A stretch of 51,972 bases of DNA from Acidobacteriota bacterium (lineage in GTDB: Bacteria; Acidobacteriota; Terriglobia; Terriglobales; Acidobacteriaceae). The DNA is taken from positions 1-51,972 of the forward strand of contig JAJYVF010000034.1 in assembly GCA_021792135.1 (NCBI GenBank), in the 5' to 3' direction. Below the pieces are notes generated by a model. It was not told where the DNA came from and searched no databases. It was given only the letters and a program-made list of their open reading frames with translations. A program made the position numbers and the translations under genes. This document shows positions 35,350 through 43,471 of the stretch, piece after piece. The first letter of the stretch is position 1, and every line of letters begins with the position of its first letter.

Positions 35350-36669
35350 TCACAGTCCGTGGTGGCGGCTTGCGTCTATCGCGAGCACGCGGGTGAAGAT
35401 GGCGTCGACGTTGCTCAGCTGCCGGCTGAGGTCGAAGGTGTGAGCCAGCTTGTCAGGGCTGAGCCTGCCCGTGATTTCCGGGTCGGCGGTTACCAGTTCG
35501 CGGAAGGCCAGATCGTTCTGCCAGGCATTCATGGCGTGTTTCTGGACGAGCCGGTAGGCATCCTCGCGGAGCATGCCCGCTTCGGCGAGGTCCAGCAGCA
35601 GCTGCCCGCTGAAGATGAGGCCTCCTGTGCTCTCGATGTTCTTCTGCATGCGCGCCGGGTAGACCACCAGCTTCTCGATGAGGCTGGCCGCGCGGGCGAG
35701 CAGATAGTCGGTGAGGATGGTTGAGTCGGGCAGGATGACGCGCTCGACCGACGAGTGAGAGATGTCGCGTTCGTGCCAGAGGGCCACGTTCTCGAGTGCC
35801 GCCTGGGCGTTGGCGCGCACGACGCGGGCGAGACCGCAGATTTGCTCCGCCGTGATGGGGTTCCGCTTGTGGGGCATCGCCGAGGAGCCCTTTTGCTTCT
35901 CCGAGAAATGCTCCTCGGCCTCGCGCACTTCGGTGCGCTGCAGGTGCCGGACTTCCGTAGCGATTTTGTCCAGCGTGGCCGTGATGACGGCGAGCGTGGC
36001 GACGTAGTATGCGTGGCGGTCGCGTTGGAGCACCTGAGTGGCCACCGGCGCGGGAACCAGGCCCAGCCGCGCGCAGATGCGCTCCTCCTGATCGGGTGTG
36101 AGATGGCCGAAGGCGCCCACCGCACCGGAGAGCTTGCCGACGCGCATCTGTTCGGCGGCAGCTTCGAAGCGGTCGCGGTTGCGGCGCACCTCCGCGTACC
36201 AGTTGAGCAGTTTCAGACCGAAGGTGGTCGGTTCGGCGTGCATCCCATGCGTGCGGCCGATGATCGGTGTGTGTTTGAACTCAAGCGCGCGCGTCTTCAG
36301 CACCGCCAGCAGGCGATCGATATCCTCGCGGAGAATGGCCGACGCGGCTTTGACCTGCAGAGCCTGGGCGGTATCGACGACGTCATTGGAAGTGAGGCCG
36401 TAATGCAGCCAGCGCGATTCGGGGCCGACCTTTTCGGCAACAGCGGTGGTGAAGGCGATGACGTCGTGCTTCACCTCAGCCTCGATCTGCCGCATACGTT
36501 CCAGATCGAAGTCGCCGCGTTCGCGAATGGCCCCGGCGGCTTCCGGAGGAACGATCCCGTCTTCGGCGAGAACTTCGCTGGCGACGGTCTCCACTTCGAG
36601 CCAGGTGCGGAATTTGCTTTCCTCGCTCCAGATCTGGCCCATCAGAGCGCGGGTATAACGCGGAATCAC
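35350..36669 (-). CDS. purB: Adenylosuccinate lyase
   Basis: Acts twice in purine synthesis: on SAICAR and on adenylosuccinate. 439 residues with WLHYGLTSNDVVDTA, RTHGMHAEPTTFG and the signature loop GSSAMPHKRNPI. The start is a GTG at 36669 (MIPRYTRALMG), with GGAGGA upstream. It is convergent with the VWFA gene and divergent from the DUF2007 gene. TAGAAT about 30 bases upstream is a possible -10. Confidence 0.96.
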   Translation of the reverse strand: MIPRYTRALMGQIWSEESKFRTWLEVETVASEVLAEDGIVPPEAAGAIRERGDFDLERMRQIEAEVKHDVIAFTTAVAEKVGPESRWLHYGLTSNDVVDTAQALQVKAASAILREDIDRLLAVLKTRALEFKHTPIIGRTHGMHAEPTTFGLKLLNWYAEVRRNRDRFEAAAEQMRVGKLSGAVGAFGHLTPDQEERICARLGLVPAPVATQVLQRDRHAYYVATLAVITATLDKIATEVRHLQRTEVREAEEHFSEKQKGSSAMPHKRNPITAEQICGLARVVRANAQAALENVALWHERDISHSSVERVILPDSTILTDYLLARAASLIEKLVVYPARMQKNIESTGGLIFSGQLLLDLAEAGMLREDAYRLVQKHAMNAWQNDLAFRELVTADPEITGRLSPDKLAHTFDLSRQLSNVDAIFTRVLAIDASRHHGL

Positions 36670-36773
36670 GGGAATCCTCCGGAGAATGATTCAATTCTAA
36701 CGTGCAGGTTGCGCTGTAAGCTGTATACGTCCCATCGAAGGCTCGACGGGGACCGTTCAAACAGGGGAGATTT

Positions 36774-37007
36774 ATGGCAAACGTTGTGACAATTGCCAGC
36801 TTCAACGAGCCGCTGGAAGCGGAAATGGCGAAGCTGCGTCTGGAGTCGGCCGGGATCGAGGTTTTCCTTTCCGGAGAGAATGCGCGCATTCTCGAACCGG
36901 GACTCGGACCGCTGCAGCTGCAGGTCAGCGAAGAGGACGAAGCCGATGCCAGGGCGATTCTCGCCGATCAGGGGGAAGCGACCGAGGACAGCGAACAAGC
37001 GTCGTAG
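36774..37007 (+). CDS. DUF2007-like small protein
   Basis: 77 residues. The fold VVTIASFNEPLEAEMAKLRLESAGIEVFL followed by LQVSEEDEADARAIL matches the DUF2007 pattern (a small alpha-beta domain, sometimes called a putative signal-transducing protein). GGGGAG precedes the ATG. Its stop codon lies inside the palindrome that probably controls the downstream MarR gene, 29 bases away. Confidence 0.85.
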   Translation: MANVVTIASFNEPLEAEMAKLRLESAGIEVFLSGENARILEPGLGPLQLQVSEEDEADARAILADQGEATEDSEQAS

Positions 37008-37027
37008 CACGATATATATCGTGTTAC
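37004..37027. promoter_or_regulatory. Palindromic operator upstream of marR
   Basis: The core CACGATATATATCGTG (37008-37023) is a perfect 16-bp palindrome; GTA and TAC extend it on both sides with one mismatch each. It overlaps the -10-like TACGAT (37025-37030) and the stop codon of the DUF2007 gene. Size and position fit MarR autorepression. Confidence 0.7.
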
Positions 37028-37036
37028 GATGAACCC

Positions 37037-37603
37037 ATGATGCAGGCAGAGAACTCCCGAGTTGTTCCGTTCGCTCGCGGCGAGCAGAAGCACAACGCGT
37101 CCAGCGAACCGGTTCCGCTGAGCCGCGCGCAGATGCGGCGGCTGGCGGAGTTTCGTTTTCAGTTGAGAAAGTTTCTGCACTTCAGCAGCCTGGCGGCGGA
37201 TGGGGCGGGTGTACGCGCGCAGCAGTATCAGCTGCTGCAGTGCGTGTGGGGCATGCCCGAGGAGCTGGATCCGACGATCGCCAACGTCGCGGCGCGGATG
37301 CTGCTGAAGCACAACAGCGCGGTGGAGCTGGTGGACCGCACCATCGAGCAGGGGCTGCTGCGGCGGTGCCCGGACCCGACCGATCACCGGCGCATTCTGC
37401 TGCGCATGACCCCGCTGGGTGAAAAGCTGCTGCGCTCGCTGGCCGCCTGGCACCTGCGCGAGCTGGAGGAAACGGGACCGGAGCTGATCCGCGCGCTGCG
37501 GCGGGTGCTGCTGACGCCGCAGCAGAACGGGAGCGGACGCAACGGCGAAAGCGGAGAGTCGAGGACCGACGCTCCGCAACGCGAGGCGCGGGGCGGACGC
37601 TGA
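37037..37603 (+). CDS. MarR-family transcriptional regulator
   Basis: 188 residues. The winged-helix region runs from about 50 to 135: LSRAQMRRLAEFRFQLRKFL, YQLLQCVWG, ANVAARMLLKHNSAVELVDRTIEQGLLRRCPDPTDHRRILLRMTPLGEKLL, the usual MarR recognition helix and wing. The C-terminal tail is low-complexity. The ATG at 37037 has no ribosome-binding site but TACGAT lies exactly six bases upstream, and a palindrome overlaps that box. The ligand is unknown. Confidence 0.88.
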   Translation: MMQAENSRVVPFARGEQKHNASSEPVPLSRAQMRRLAEFRFQLRKFLHFSSLAADGAGVRAQQYQLLQCVWGMPEELDPTIANVAARMLLKHNSAVELVDRTIEQGLLRRCPDPTDHRRILLRMTPLGEKLLRSLAAWHLRELEETGPELIRALRRVLLTPQQNGSGRNGESGESRTDAPQREARGGR

Positions 37604-37674
37604 GAGGCAACGCCAGTCCAGCGGGCTCGGCGCTTTTTCTTTGTGGTCAGGCTGCGCGGGAGGGTGGGGTTGGC

Positions 37675-38097
37675 TCAGACCGCGGAGCGGGGGCTTTGGT
37701 GTTTTTGTGGCTCACAGTGGGCATCCCCGCCCGGGGGAGCAGCGAACGCCTCACGGGTGGTTTCGATGATTCCACGCAGCGTGGCGAGCCCCAGCATGGC
37801 CAGCGCGATCGCCATGGAGTCGTGCGCGAGATTCATCAGCGCGGGCGGCGATGCATTGTGGGCCAGCTGCCTGCCAATGAAGGCGCAGGCAAATTCGAAG
37901 ATGCCCGCGAAGAGCGGAAAACGCAGGCCGACGATGGCCAGGGGCAGCACCGTAAGAGCGATGAGGAGGACCGCCAGCTGATCCGGCGCGGGCGGCCACT
38001 TCTGCATTTCAAAGGCGTTCTGGTATTGCCCGAAGAGCAGAATTCCGTACACGCAGTTGCCGGCCGCAAGGAGAATCTGCAGGATTCGCAGACCCAT
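37675..38097 (-). CDS. Four-helix membrane protein of unknown function
   Basis: 140 residues from the ATG at 38097, with a strong GGAGG upstream. Four hydrophobic segments are visible (LRILQILLAAGNCVYGILLFG, LAVLLIALTVLPLAIVGL, LFAGIFEFACAFIG and MAIALAMLGLATL). The C-terminus is hydrophilic. No family recognised. The upstream region has a TATAGT box on this strand. Confidence 0.7.
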   Translation of the reverse strand: MGLRILQILLAAGNCVYGILLFGQYQNAFEMQKWPPAPDQLAVLLIALTVLPLAIVGLRFPLFAGIFEFACAFIGRQLAHNASPPALMNLAHDSMAIALAMLGLATLRGIIETTREAFAAPPGGDAHCEPQKHQSPRSAV

Positions 38098-38256
38098 GGC
38101 GCCTACCTCCACATCCAATAGTGTGCCAGTGGAGAATGTGCGAAGCGGGAATTTCAGGGGGACCGAAGCCCAAAAGCGGAAAAGAGGGCCGAAACCCGAC
38201 TATACACAGCCGCGCAGTCCCGCGGTGGAGCAGACCCCCCAACTTAAGAGGGAGCC

Positions 38257-38287
38257 AAAAAACGACCTTTGTCTTCACGACAAGGCG
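38257..38287 (-). terminator. Intrinsic terminator after the MFS gene
   Basis: On the minus strand CCTTGTC and GACAAAGG form a stem with one bulged base and a 5-base loop, followed by TCG and six T residues (38262-38257). It lies about 100 bases beyond the MFS stop. Confidence 0.6.
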
Positions 38288-38311
38288 TGGGGAAATTCCT
38301 ATTCTGTATTT

Positions 38312-38370
38312 GTCACCTTACCTCCTGTGAGTCCCCGGCCAGCATGTACAGGGTTCGGGGATTCTTTTTT
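38312..38370 (+). ncRNA. Candidate small RNA with anti-Shine-Dalgarno motif
   Basis: A plus-strand transcript of about 59 bases is suggested by a promoter (ACGACA at 38277-38282, 17 bases, TATTCT at 38300-38305) and a terminator at 38329-38370. The unpaired 5' part has ACCTCCT (38320-38326), complementary to ribosome-binding sites. No open frame fits. This is a prediction only. Confidence 0.35.
38329..38370 (+). terminator. Intrinsic terminator with no gene upstream
   Basis: GAGTCCCCG (38329-38337) pairs with CGGGGATTC (38356-38364), including one G-U, and six T residues follow. It is oriented for the plus strand, where no protein gene lies upstream. Confidence 0.7.
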
Positions 38371-38387
38371 GCCCGGAGAACTCCCGG

Positions 38388-39776
38388 TCACTTCGCGGCC
38401 TGTTCCTGCACAGACTGAGCGATGGGCGCGATGATGCCCAGCTGCTCGTAGATGGGGCGCATTTCGCGGCGAAGGGCCGGCAACCGCGACCAGAACCAGA
38501 GCCCTCCGGCGATGCAGCAGGAGCCCGTGAACATAACCGTGCGCGGTGCGCCGATCCAGTGGGCGAGCGAACCGGCAAGCAGGCTGCCGAAAGGAGCCAT
38601 GCCCACGAACGACGCGGTGTAATAGCTCATCACGCGGCCGCGCTTGTCCTCGGGAACCAGCGTCTGGATGATGGTATTGCTGGCGGTCATGCCCTGCAGC
38701 ATACCGAAGCCGGTGAAGAGCATCAGCACCAGCGAGAGCCCGACCCACCGGGAGAATCCGAACGCAACCAGGCCGCTGCCGAAGACCGTGGCGGCGATCG
38801 GAATCATCTTCGTGAGGCCGCGGACCGAGCGGCGCAGAACCAGCGAGAGTGCGGAGATCAGCGCGCCCGCGCCGGCCGCGCCCATCAGGAAGCCAAGGGT
38901 GTGGGGGCCTCCGTGCAGCACGCTGCCCGCGAAGACCGGCATCAGCACCATGTAGGGCATCCCCATCAGGCTGGTCAGCGCGAAGAGCAGCAGGATGGTG
39001 CGGATGGGTTTGAACGTGGAGACATAGAACCAGCCCTCGCGAAGCTGCTCGATCATGCCGGCGGCGGCGCGGTGTAAAGCACCGGGGCGGATGCGCATCA
39101 TGAGCAGCGAAATGATGACGGCGATGTAGCTGACGCCATCGATGAGGAAGCACCAGCCCTCGCTCGAGGCGGCGATCACCAGGCCCGCCAGCGATGGCCC
39201 GACGAGACGGGCCACGTTGACCATCGACGAGTTGATGGCAATGGCATTGGAGAGGTCGTTGCGGTCGTCGACCATCTGCACCATGAATGCCTGCCGGCCC
39301 GGCATGTCGAAGGCGTTGATGAGGCCCTGGAACGCGCTCAGCACCAGGATTTCGCCGATGGTGACGATGTGGGCCAGGGCAAGCCAGGCAAGCAGCAGCG
39401 ACTGGATCATCGCGAGCGTTTGCGTCCACACGAGCACCCGACGGCGGTCGAGGCGATCGACCACGACCCCGGCAAACGGGGCCAGCAGGAATGTGGGGAT
39501 CTGGCCGACAAAGCTGACGGTACCCAGCAGCAGCGCGGATTTGGTGAGGCGGTAGACGAGCCAGGCCGTGGCGATGCGGGTCATCCATGTGCCGACCAGC
39601 GAGATCGTCTGTCCGCCGAAGAAGAGACGGAAATTGCGATGGCGCAGGGCGCGCCACGCGTGCGAGAAGTCGCGTTTCGCGCTGCCATTTTCGACAGGCT
39701 GCTTCGGAGCCGTCCTCCAGGACTGGGCCTGTGCTTCTTTCTGATCGATGCTTTGGAGCTCCGGAGTCCCGGTCAT
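38388..39776 (-). CDS. MFS transporter, MFS_3/EntS-like exporter
   Basis: 462 residues with about 12 hydrophobic segments. The N-terminal half has WRALRHRNFRLFFGGQTISLVGTWMTRIATAWLVYRLT and the signature FAGVVVDRLDRRRVLV, followed by GLINAFDMPGRQAFMVQMV, typical of the MFS_3 transmembrane-effector group (EntS-like). Such proteins often export siderophores or other small molecules; the substrate here is unknown. Its ATG overlaps the stop of the upstream dienelactone hydrolase in ATGA. Confidence 0.88.
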   Translation of the reverse strand: MTGTPELQSIDQKEAQAQSWRTAPKQPVENGSAKRDFSHAWRALRHRNFRLFFGGQTISLVGTWMTRIATAWLVYRLTKSALLLGTVSFVGQIPTFLLAPFAGVVVDRLDRRRVLVWTQTLAMIQSLLLAWLALAHIVTIGEILVLSAFQGLINAFDMPGRQAFMVQMVDDRNDLSNAIAINSSMVNVARLVGPSLAGLVIAASSEGWCFLIDGVSYIAVIISLLMMRIRPGALHRAAAGMIEQLREGWFYVSTFKPIRTILLLFALTSLMGMPYMVLMPVFAGSVLHGGPHTLGFLMGAAGAGALISALSLVLRRSVRGLTKMIPIAATVFGSGLVAFGFSRWVGLSLVLMLFTGFGMLQGMTASNTIIQTLVPEDKRGRVMSYYTASFVGMAPFGSLLAGSLAHWIGAPRTVMFTGSCCIAGGLWFWSRLPALRREMRPIYEQLGIIAPIAQSVQEQAAK

Positions 39777-40450
39777 GCGGTGAGGTGTTTCTTCAGAAAT
39801 TCGAGAGAACGCTCGCGGGCGAGCCTCGCTGCCTCGGCATTGTAGCTGGCGCGGTCGTTGCAGCTGAATCCGTGCCCGGCGTCGTACCAGTAAATGGGGA
39901 TTTCGGGGTGCTGCGCGTGAACCTTCTCGTCGATGTCCTGTTGTGGGATGTGCTGGTCCTGCCTGCCGAAGTGGAGCATGATGGGGCAGCGCGGCTTCTC
40001 GCCGGCGAAATGGGTGATGTAGCCGCCATAGTAGGCAACGGCGGCGTCAGGGTTCAGACGCGTGGAGGCGAGCCAGGCCACCGTTCCGCCCAGACAGTAA
40101 CCGATGACGCCGGCTTTCCCGCCGGTTTCGCGACGAACAAAATCGAGAGCCGCGGAGACATCCTTCACCCAGTCGGCCGGATTGCCCTGACGGGCGAGAG
40201 CGATCCCTCTCTGCATATCTTCGCCGGCATACCCCAGTTCGACGTTGGGCTGCTGGCGGTCGAAAAGCGCCGGAGCTACGGCGAGGAATCCGTCTTTGGC
40301 ATAGCCGTCGGCGACGGAACGGATATGGCTGTTGACGCCGAAGGCTTCCTGCACAACGACGAGCCCAGCCCGCGCCGTGCCATGTGGCCGCGCCGCGTAT
40401 GCGCCGAGTTCGTGACCGTCGCTCGCCCGCAGTTTCACTTGTTCACCCAT
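39773..40450 (-). CDS. Cytoplasmic dienelactone hydrolase-family protein
   Basis: 225 residues, no signal peptide. Triad: Cys in GYCLGGTV, Asp in FGRQDQHI and His in DAGHGFSC, with VVVQEAFGVNSHI at the oxyanion region. The ATG at 40450 has GAGGAGG upstream. Overlapping the MFS gene by four bases, the two form a pair, perhaps for handling and exporting one compound. Compare the secreted relative at 17766. Confidence 0.9.
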   Translation of the reverse strand: MGEQVKLRASDGHELGAYAARPHGTARAGLVVVQEAFGVNSHIRSVADGYAKDGFLAVAPALFDRQQPNVELGYAGEDMQRGIALARQGNPADWVKDVSAALDFVRRETGGKAGVIGYCLGGTVAWLASTRLNPDAAVAYYGGYITHFAGEKPRCPIMLHFGRQDQHIPQQDIDEKVHAQHPEIPIYWYDAGHGFSCNDRASYNAEAARLARERSLEFLKKHLTA

Positions 40451-40637
40451 GGGACCTCCTCGTGAACGGCATGGAATCTCTGCGTTGGATGCGCGGGGCG
40501 AGCGTTGAGCTTCGCAGATGCCTTTGCGCCAGCGTGACTGAGCCGGCCCGTGCCGGAAAGCTCAGGAGCCTGAGCAGGCCACCGGAACCCAGCCGGCCGT
40601 TTCACCTTCTCCCTCGGCGCTTCCACCAACTTGCCCA

Positions 40638-40643
40638 TACAAT
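40638..40643 (+). promoter_or_regulatory. -10 box TACAAT six bases before the ubiX GTG
   Basis: TACAAT, six bases (CTCTTC), then the GTG at 40650. There is no Shine-Dalgarno and no clear -35. Confidence 0.5.
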
Positions 40644-40649
40644 CTCTTC

Positions 40650-41282
40650 GTGGACGCAAACGCCAGGCCATTGCAGCCCAGCCTCCCAATCAACCTTACC
40701 GTCGCCACCACCGGAGCCAGCGGAGCGATCTTCGCCCGTACGCTCCTCCGAGCCCTGCACGCGGATGACCGCGTCGCCTGTATCCACTTCGTTCCGTCGG
40801 AGGCATCGCTGCGCGTGCTCGCCGAGGAACTGGGCGTCTCCGGCCGCAACCGGCTCGCCGAAAAGCTGCTGGGCGCATTCTCGGCCAAACTCACCCAGCA
40901 CAGTGAAACTGACATTGGCGCTTCCATTGCCAGCGGCAGCTATCCCTCGAGCGGAATGATCATCCTGCCCTGCAGCATGGGCACTCTCGCCGGCATCGCC
41001 CATGGTCTCGCCTCCAATCTCATCGAGCGGGCCGCCGACGTCTGTCTCAAGGAACGCCGCCCGCTCATCCTCTGCCTGCGCGAGACTCCCTTCAACAAAA
41101 TCCACATCCGCAACATGAGCCTCGCCGCCGACGCAGGAGCCACCATCTATCCGGTAATCCCCACCTTCTACAACCGCCCGGTCGACTCAACGGAGATGGC
41201 CTGCCACTTTGTTAATCGCGTCCTCGCCCACATCGGCCTGCCGCAGCAGGGAGCATACATATGGAAGGGCGAAAACGACTGA
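40650..41282 (+). CDS. ubiX: Flavin prenyltransferase UbiX
   Basis: Makes prenylated FMN, the cofactor of UbiD-type decarboxylases. 210 residues from a GTG. Flavin-binding motif TVATTGASGAIFARTLL, then PCSMGTLAGIAHGLASNLIERAADVCLKERRPL and LCLRETPFNKIHIRNM, which are characteristic of UbiX. No ubiD is in the window. The spacing to the TACAAT box suggests a leaderless mRNA. It is convergent with ribA. Confidence 0.95.
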   Translation: MDANARPLQPSLPINLTVATTGASGAIFARTLLRALHADDRVACIHFVPSEASLRVLAEELGVSGRNRLAEKLLGAFSAKLTQHSETDIGASIASGSYPSSGMIILPCSMGTLAGIAHGLASNLIERAADVCLKERRPLILCLRETPFNKIHIRNMSLAADAGATIYPVIPTFYNRPVDSTEMACHFVNRVLAHIGLPQQGAYIWKGEND

Positions 41283-41354
41283 AGCAGCCCCTCACTCCCG
41301 TGAAGACGGGCTCTCAGAGTTGCAGGCGCTGCCCGGAGAGGGAGAATCAGTCCC

Positions 41355-42014
41355 CTACCGGTTGGCCGGATTCGGTACAGCCGATTCGAAGATATGGCCC
41401 AGCTTTTCCTGCTTCACCCGCAGGTACTGCTCGAAGGTGTCCTGCGTCGGCACCTCGGCAGAGACACGCTCCGCTACACGGATTCCCGCCCGCTCCAGAG
41501 CGGCCACTTTGTCGGGATTGTTAGTGATCAGCCGTACGGCCTCGACCCCCATCAGCCGCAGGATCTCCCCCGGCAGCTCGAACTCGCGGCAGTCGGCTTC
41601 AAATCCCAACTCCAGATTGGCCTCCACCGTATCCAGTCCCTGGTCCTGCAGCTCGTAGGCCCGCAGCTTGGGCATGAGTCCGATACCCCGACCCTCCTGC
41701 TGCTCGTAAATCAGAATTCCTGCTCCGGCCTCGGAGATCATGCGCAGCGCCAGCTCCAGCTGCAGCCGGCAATCGCAGCGCAGCGAGTGAAAGACGTCCC
41801 CGGTCAGGCACTGCGAATGGATGCGTACCAGCGGCGGCGCCGAGCGGATGTCACCCATGACCAGAGCCACGGCCTCTTCTTTCGACATCCGCCGCCCGCA
41901 TCCGTCGGCATCACCGTCCGGCGCGTACAGGCCCTCAAAGCCCAGGATGCGGAAATGCCCCCACCGGGCAGGGAAGTCGGCATCGGCTACTTGATGAACG
42001 GAAGCGACGGCCAT
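41355..42014 (-). CDS. ribA: GTP cyclohydrolase II
   Basis: First step of riboflavin synthesis. 219 residues, the cyclohydrolase domain alone, without the DHBP synthase (RibB) domain often fused to it. Zinc ligands Cys69, Cys80 and Cys82 (CLTGDVFHSLRCDC), YEQQEGRGIGL and LITNNPDK are present. The ATG at 42014 is preceded, at exactly six bases, by a perfect TATAAT (42021-42026); GAGGT in the spacer could be a weak ribosome-binding site. It supplies flavin precursors and lies convergent to ubiX, whose cofactor is a flavin. Confidence 0.95.
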   Translation of the reverse strand: MAVASVHQVADADFPARWGHFRILGFEGLYAPDGDADGCGRRMSKEEAVALVMGDIRSAPPLVRIHSQCLTGDVFHSLRCDCRLQLELALRMISEAGAGILIYEQQEGRGIGLMPKLRAYELQDQGLDTVEANLELGFEADCREFELPGEILRLMGVEAVRLITNNPDKVAALERAGIRVAERVSAEVPTQDTFEQYLRVKQEKLGHIFESAVPNPANR

Positions 42015-42020
42015 ACCTCG

Positions 42021-42026
42021 ATTATA
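42021..42026 (-). promoter_or_regulatory. -10 box TATAAT six bases before the ribA ATG
   Basis: A perfect TATAAT, six bases (CGAGGT), then the ATG at 42014. The -35 region has no TTGACA-like hexamer. No FMN-riboswitch leader can fit. Confidence 0.5.
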
Positions 42027-42077
42027 GAGTCCCGGGTCCGGTTACCCCCCTGCCGCGCCAGCCGCTATCCCGTTCCC

Positions 42078-43451
42078 ATGCCTCCGCGGTACGCTAAAGC
42101 CGTGCTCGAATCGAGGATTATCCTCATCACGCTGCTGATTAAGCTGGGTGTTGCCGCCGCAGTCTCCGCCGCGCTCGCCCGCTCCCGCGTGTTCAAGAGC
42201 CTGCTCTTTGAGGAAGACCGCACCCTGGCTCAGACACTGGGCCTGCTGGCTTTCATCTGCATTCCCCTCGGTCTTGGCGTCTGGGTCCGCGTGACCGTCC
42301 CCAATTTTTACGCCGCCGATGTTTCCTTCGAAACGACCATCCTCCTCGGGATCCTGATGGGCCCGGGTTCGGCGATGATCGGCGCCATGGTGCTGGCCCT
42401 TCCCGCCGTGCTGCACGGCGAATACCTGGCATTGCCGTTTCTGCTCTCCGTCGCCGTGGTCACGGGAATCTTCGGCCGCTTCGTGGAAAGGGAAGAGGTC
42501 TGGTCCTTTTCCCCCTTCATCGATCTCAGCCTCTACCGCTGGGTACGGCGCAACCTCCGTCAGCCTCGGGTCGACCGGCAGATCCTGCTCATATTGATCA
42601 TCGCCGTCATGGAGATCCTGCGCGAATGGACCTCCCGGCTCTACCCCCACCGGCTGTTTGCGCTCGTCTCCGACCGCTGGCCGATCCGCATCGCCATCTG
42701 GGCCTGCGCCGCTATGGTCGTCGGCATCCCGCTCAAGATCTGGAATGCCATCCGTATCGAGCAGTCGCTCGAAGAGCAGAAGCGGCTCCTGCTCGAAGCC
42801 CGGCTCGACGCGCTGCAGCGTCAGATCAATCCCCACTTCCTCTTCAACACCCTCAACTCCATCGCTTCGCTGGTGCGCTTCCGTCCCGAGCAGGCCCGCG
42901 AATTGATCGTCAAGCTGGCCAATATCCTGCGCAAGATGCTCCGCGAGCACGATGCCTTTGTCCCCTTCCGCGAGGAGCTCTCCACCACCGAGGACTACCT
43001 CAGCATCGAGGTCGCCCGCTTCGGGGCAGAGAAGCTGCGCGTGGTGCAGGAAATCGACCCGGAGACGCTCGATATCCCGGTCCCCAGTATGCTGCTGCAG
43101 CCGCTGGTGGAGAACAGCATCAAGCATGGGCTCGAGCCGCGCATTGCGGGCGGCGCCGTCACGCTGCGCAGCCGCCTGCACCATGGCCGGCTGGTGATCG
43201 AAGTGGAGGATGATGGCGTGGGTATTGCGCCCGGCCGCGTTCACACAAGCGGAGTCCTGCAGGGCACTGGCATCGGCATGAAGAACGTCCGCGAGCGGCT
43301 CGAAGTGCTCTATGGGGACGCTGCCGTCTTTGACGTCACCAGCCGACCGGGGCGGGGAACCAAAGTGACCATGGAATTTCCCGCCCAATTCCCGGACGGA
43401 GATCATCCAGCTGCCGCGAGAGCCGCACTCAGCGCCGAATCCCGGCGCTGA
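42078..43451 (+). CDS. LytS-type sensor histidine kinase
   Basis: 457 residues. About six hydrophobic segments in the first 220 residues form a 5TM-LYT-like sensor region; then comes the HisKA_7TM-less LytS kinase box QRQINPHFLFNTLNSIASLVR (phospho-acceptor His), and an ATPase domain with LVENSIKHGLEPR, DDGVGIAPG and GTGIGMKNVRERL. Such kinases usually pair with a LytTR response regulator, which is absent. Start uncertain: ATG at 42078, or GTG at 42102, which has TACGCT six bases upstream. It is divergent from ribA. Confidence 0.9.
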   Translation: MPPRYAKAVLESRIILITLLIKLGVAAAVSAALARSRVFKSLLFEEDRTLAQTLGLLAFICIPLGLGVWVRVTVPNFYAADVSFETTILLGILMGPGSAMIGAMVLALPAVLHGEYLALPFLLSVAVVTGIFGRFVEREEVWSFSPFIDLSLYRWVRRNLRQPRVDRQILLILIIAVMEILREWTSRLYPHRLFALVSDRWPIRIAIWACAAMVVGIPLKIWNAIRIEQSLEEQKRLLLEARLDALQRQINPHFLFNTLNSIASLVRFRPEQARELIVKLANILRKMLREHDAFVPFREELSTTEDYLSIEVARFGAEKLRVVQEIDPETLDIPVPSMLLQPLVENSIKHGLEPRIAGGAVTLRSRLHHGRLVIEVEDDGVGIAPGRVHTSGVLQGTGIGMKNVRERLEVLYGDAAVFDVTSRPGRGTKVTMEFPAQFPDGDHPAAARAALSAESRR

Positions 43452-43471
43452 GCGTCACCTCGCGTGCAATC

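Noticed and set aside
41355-42077. FMN riboswitch upstream of ribA
   Set aside because: The space between the divergent ribA and kinase genes is about 63 bases and TATAAT lies six bases from the ATG, so no riboswitch leader fits.
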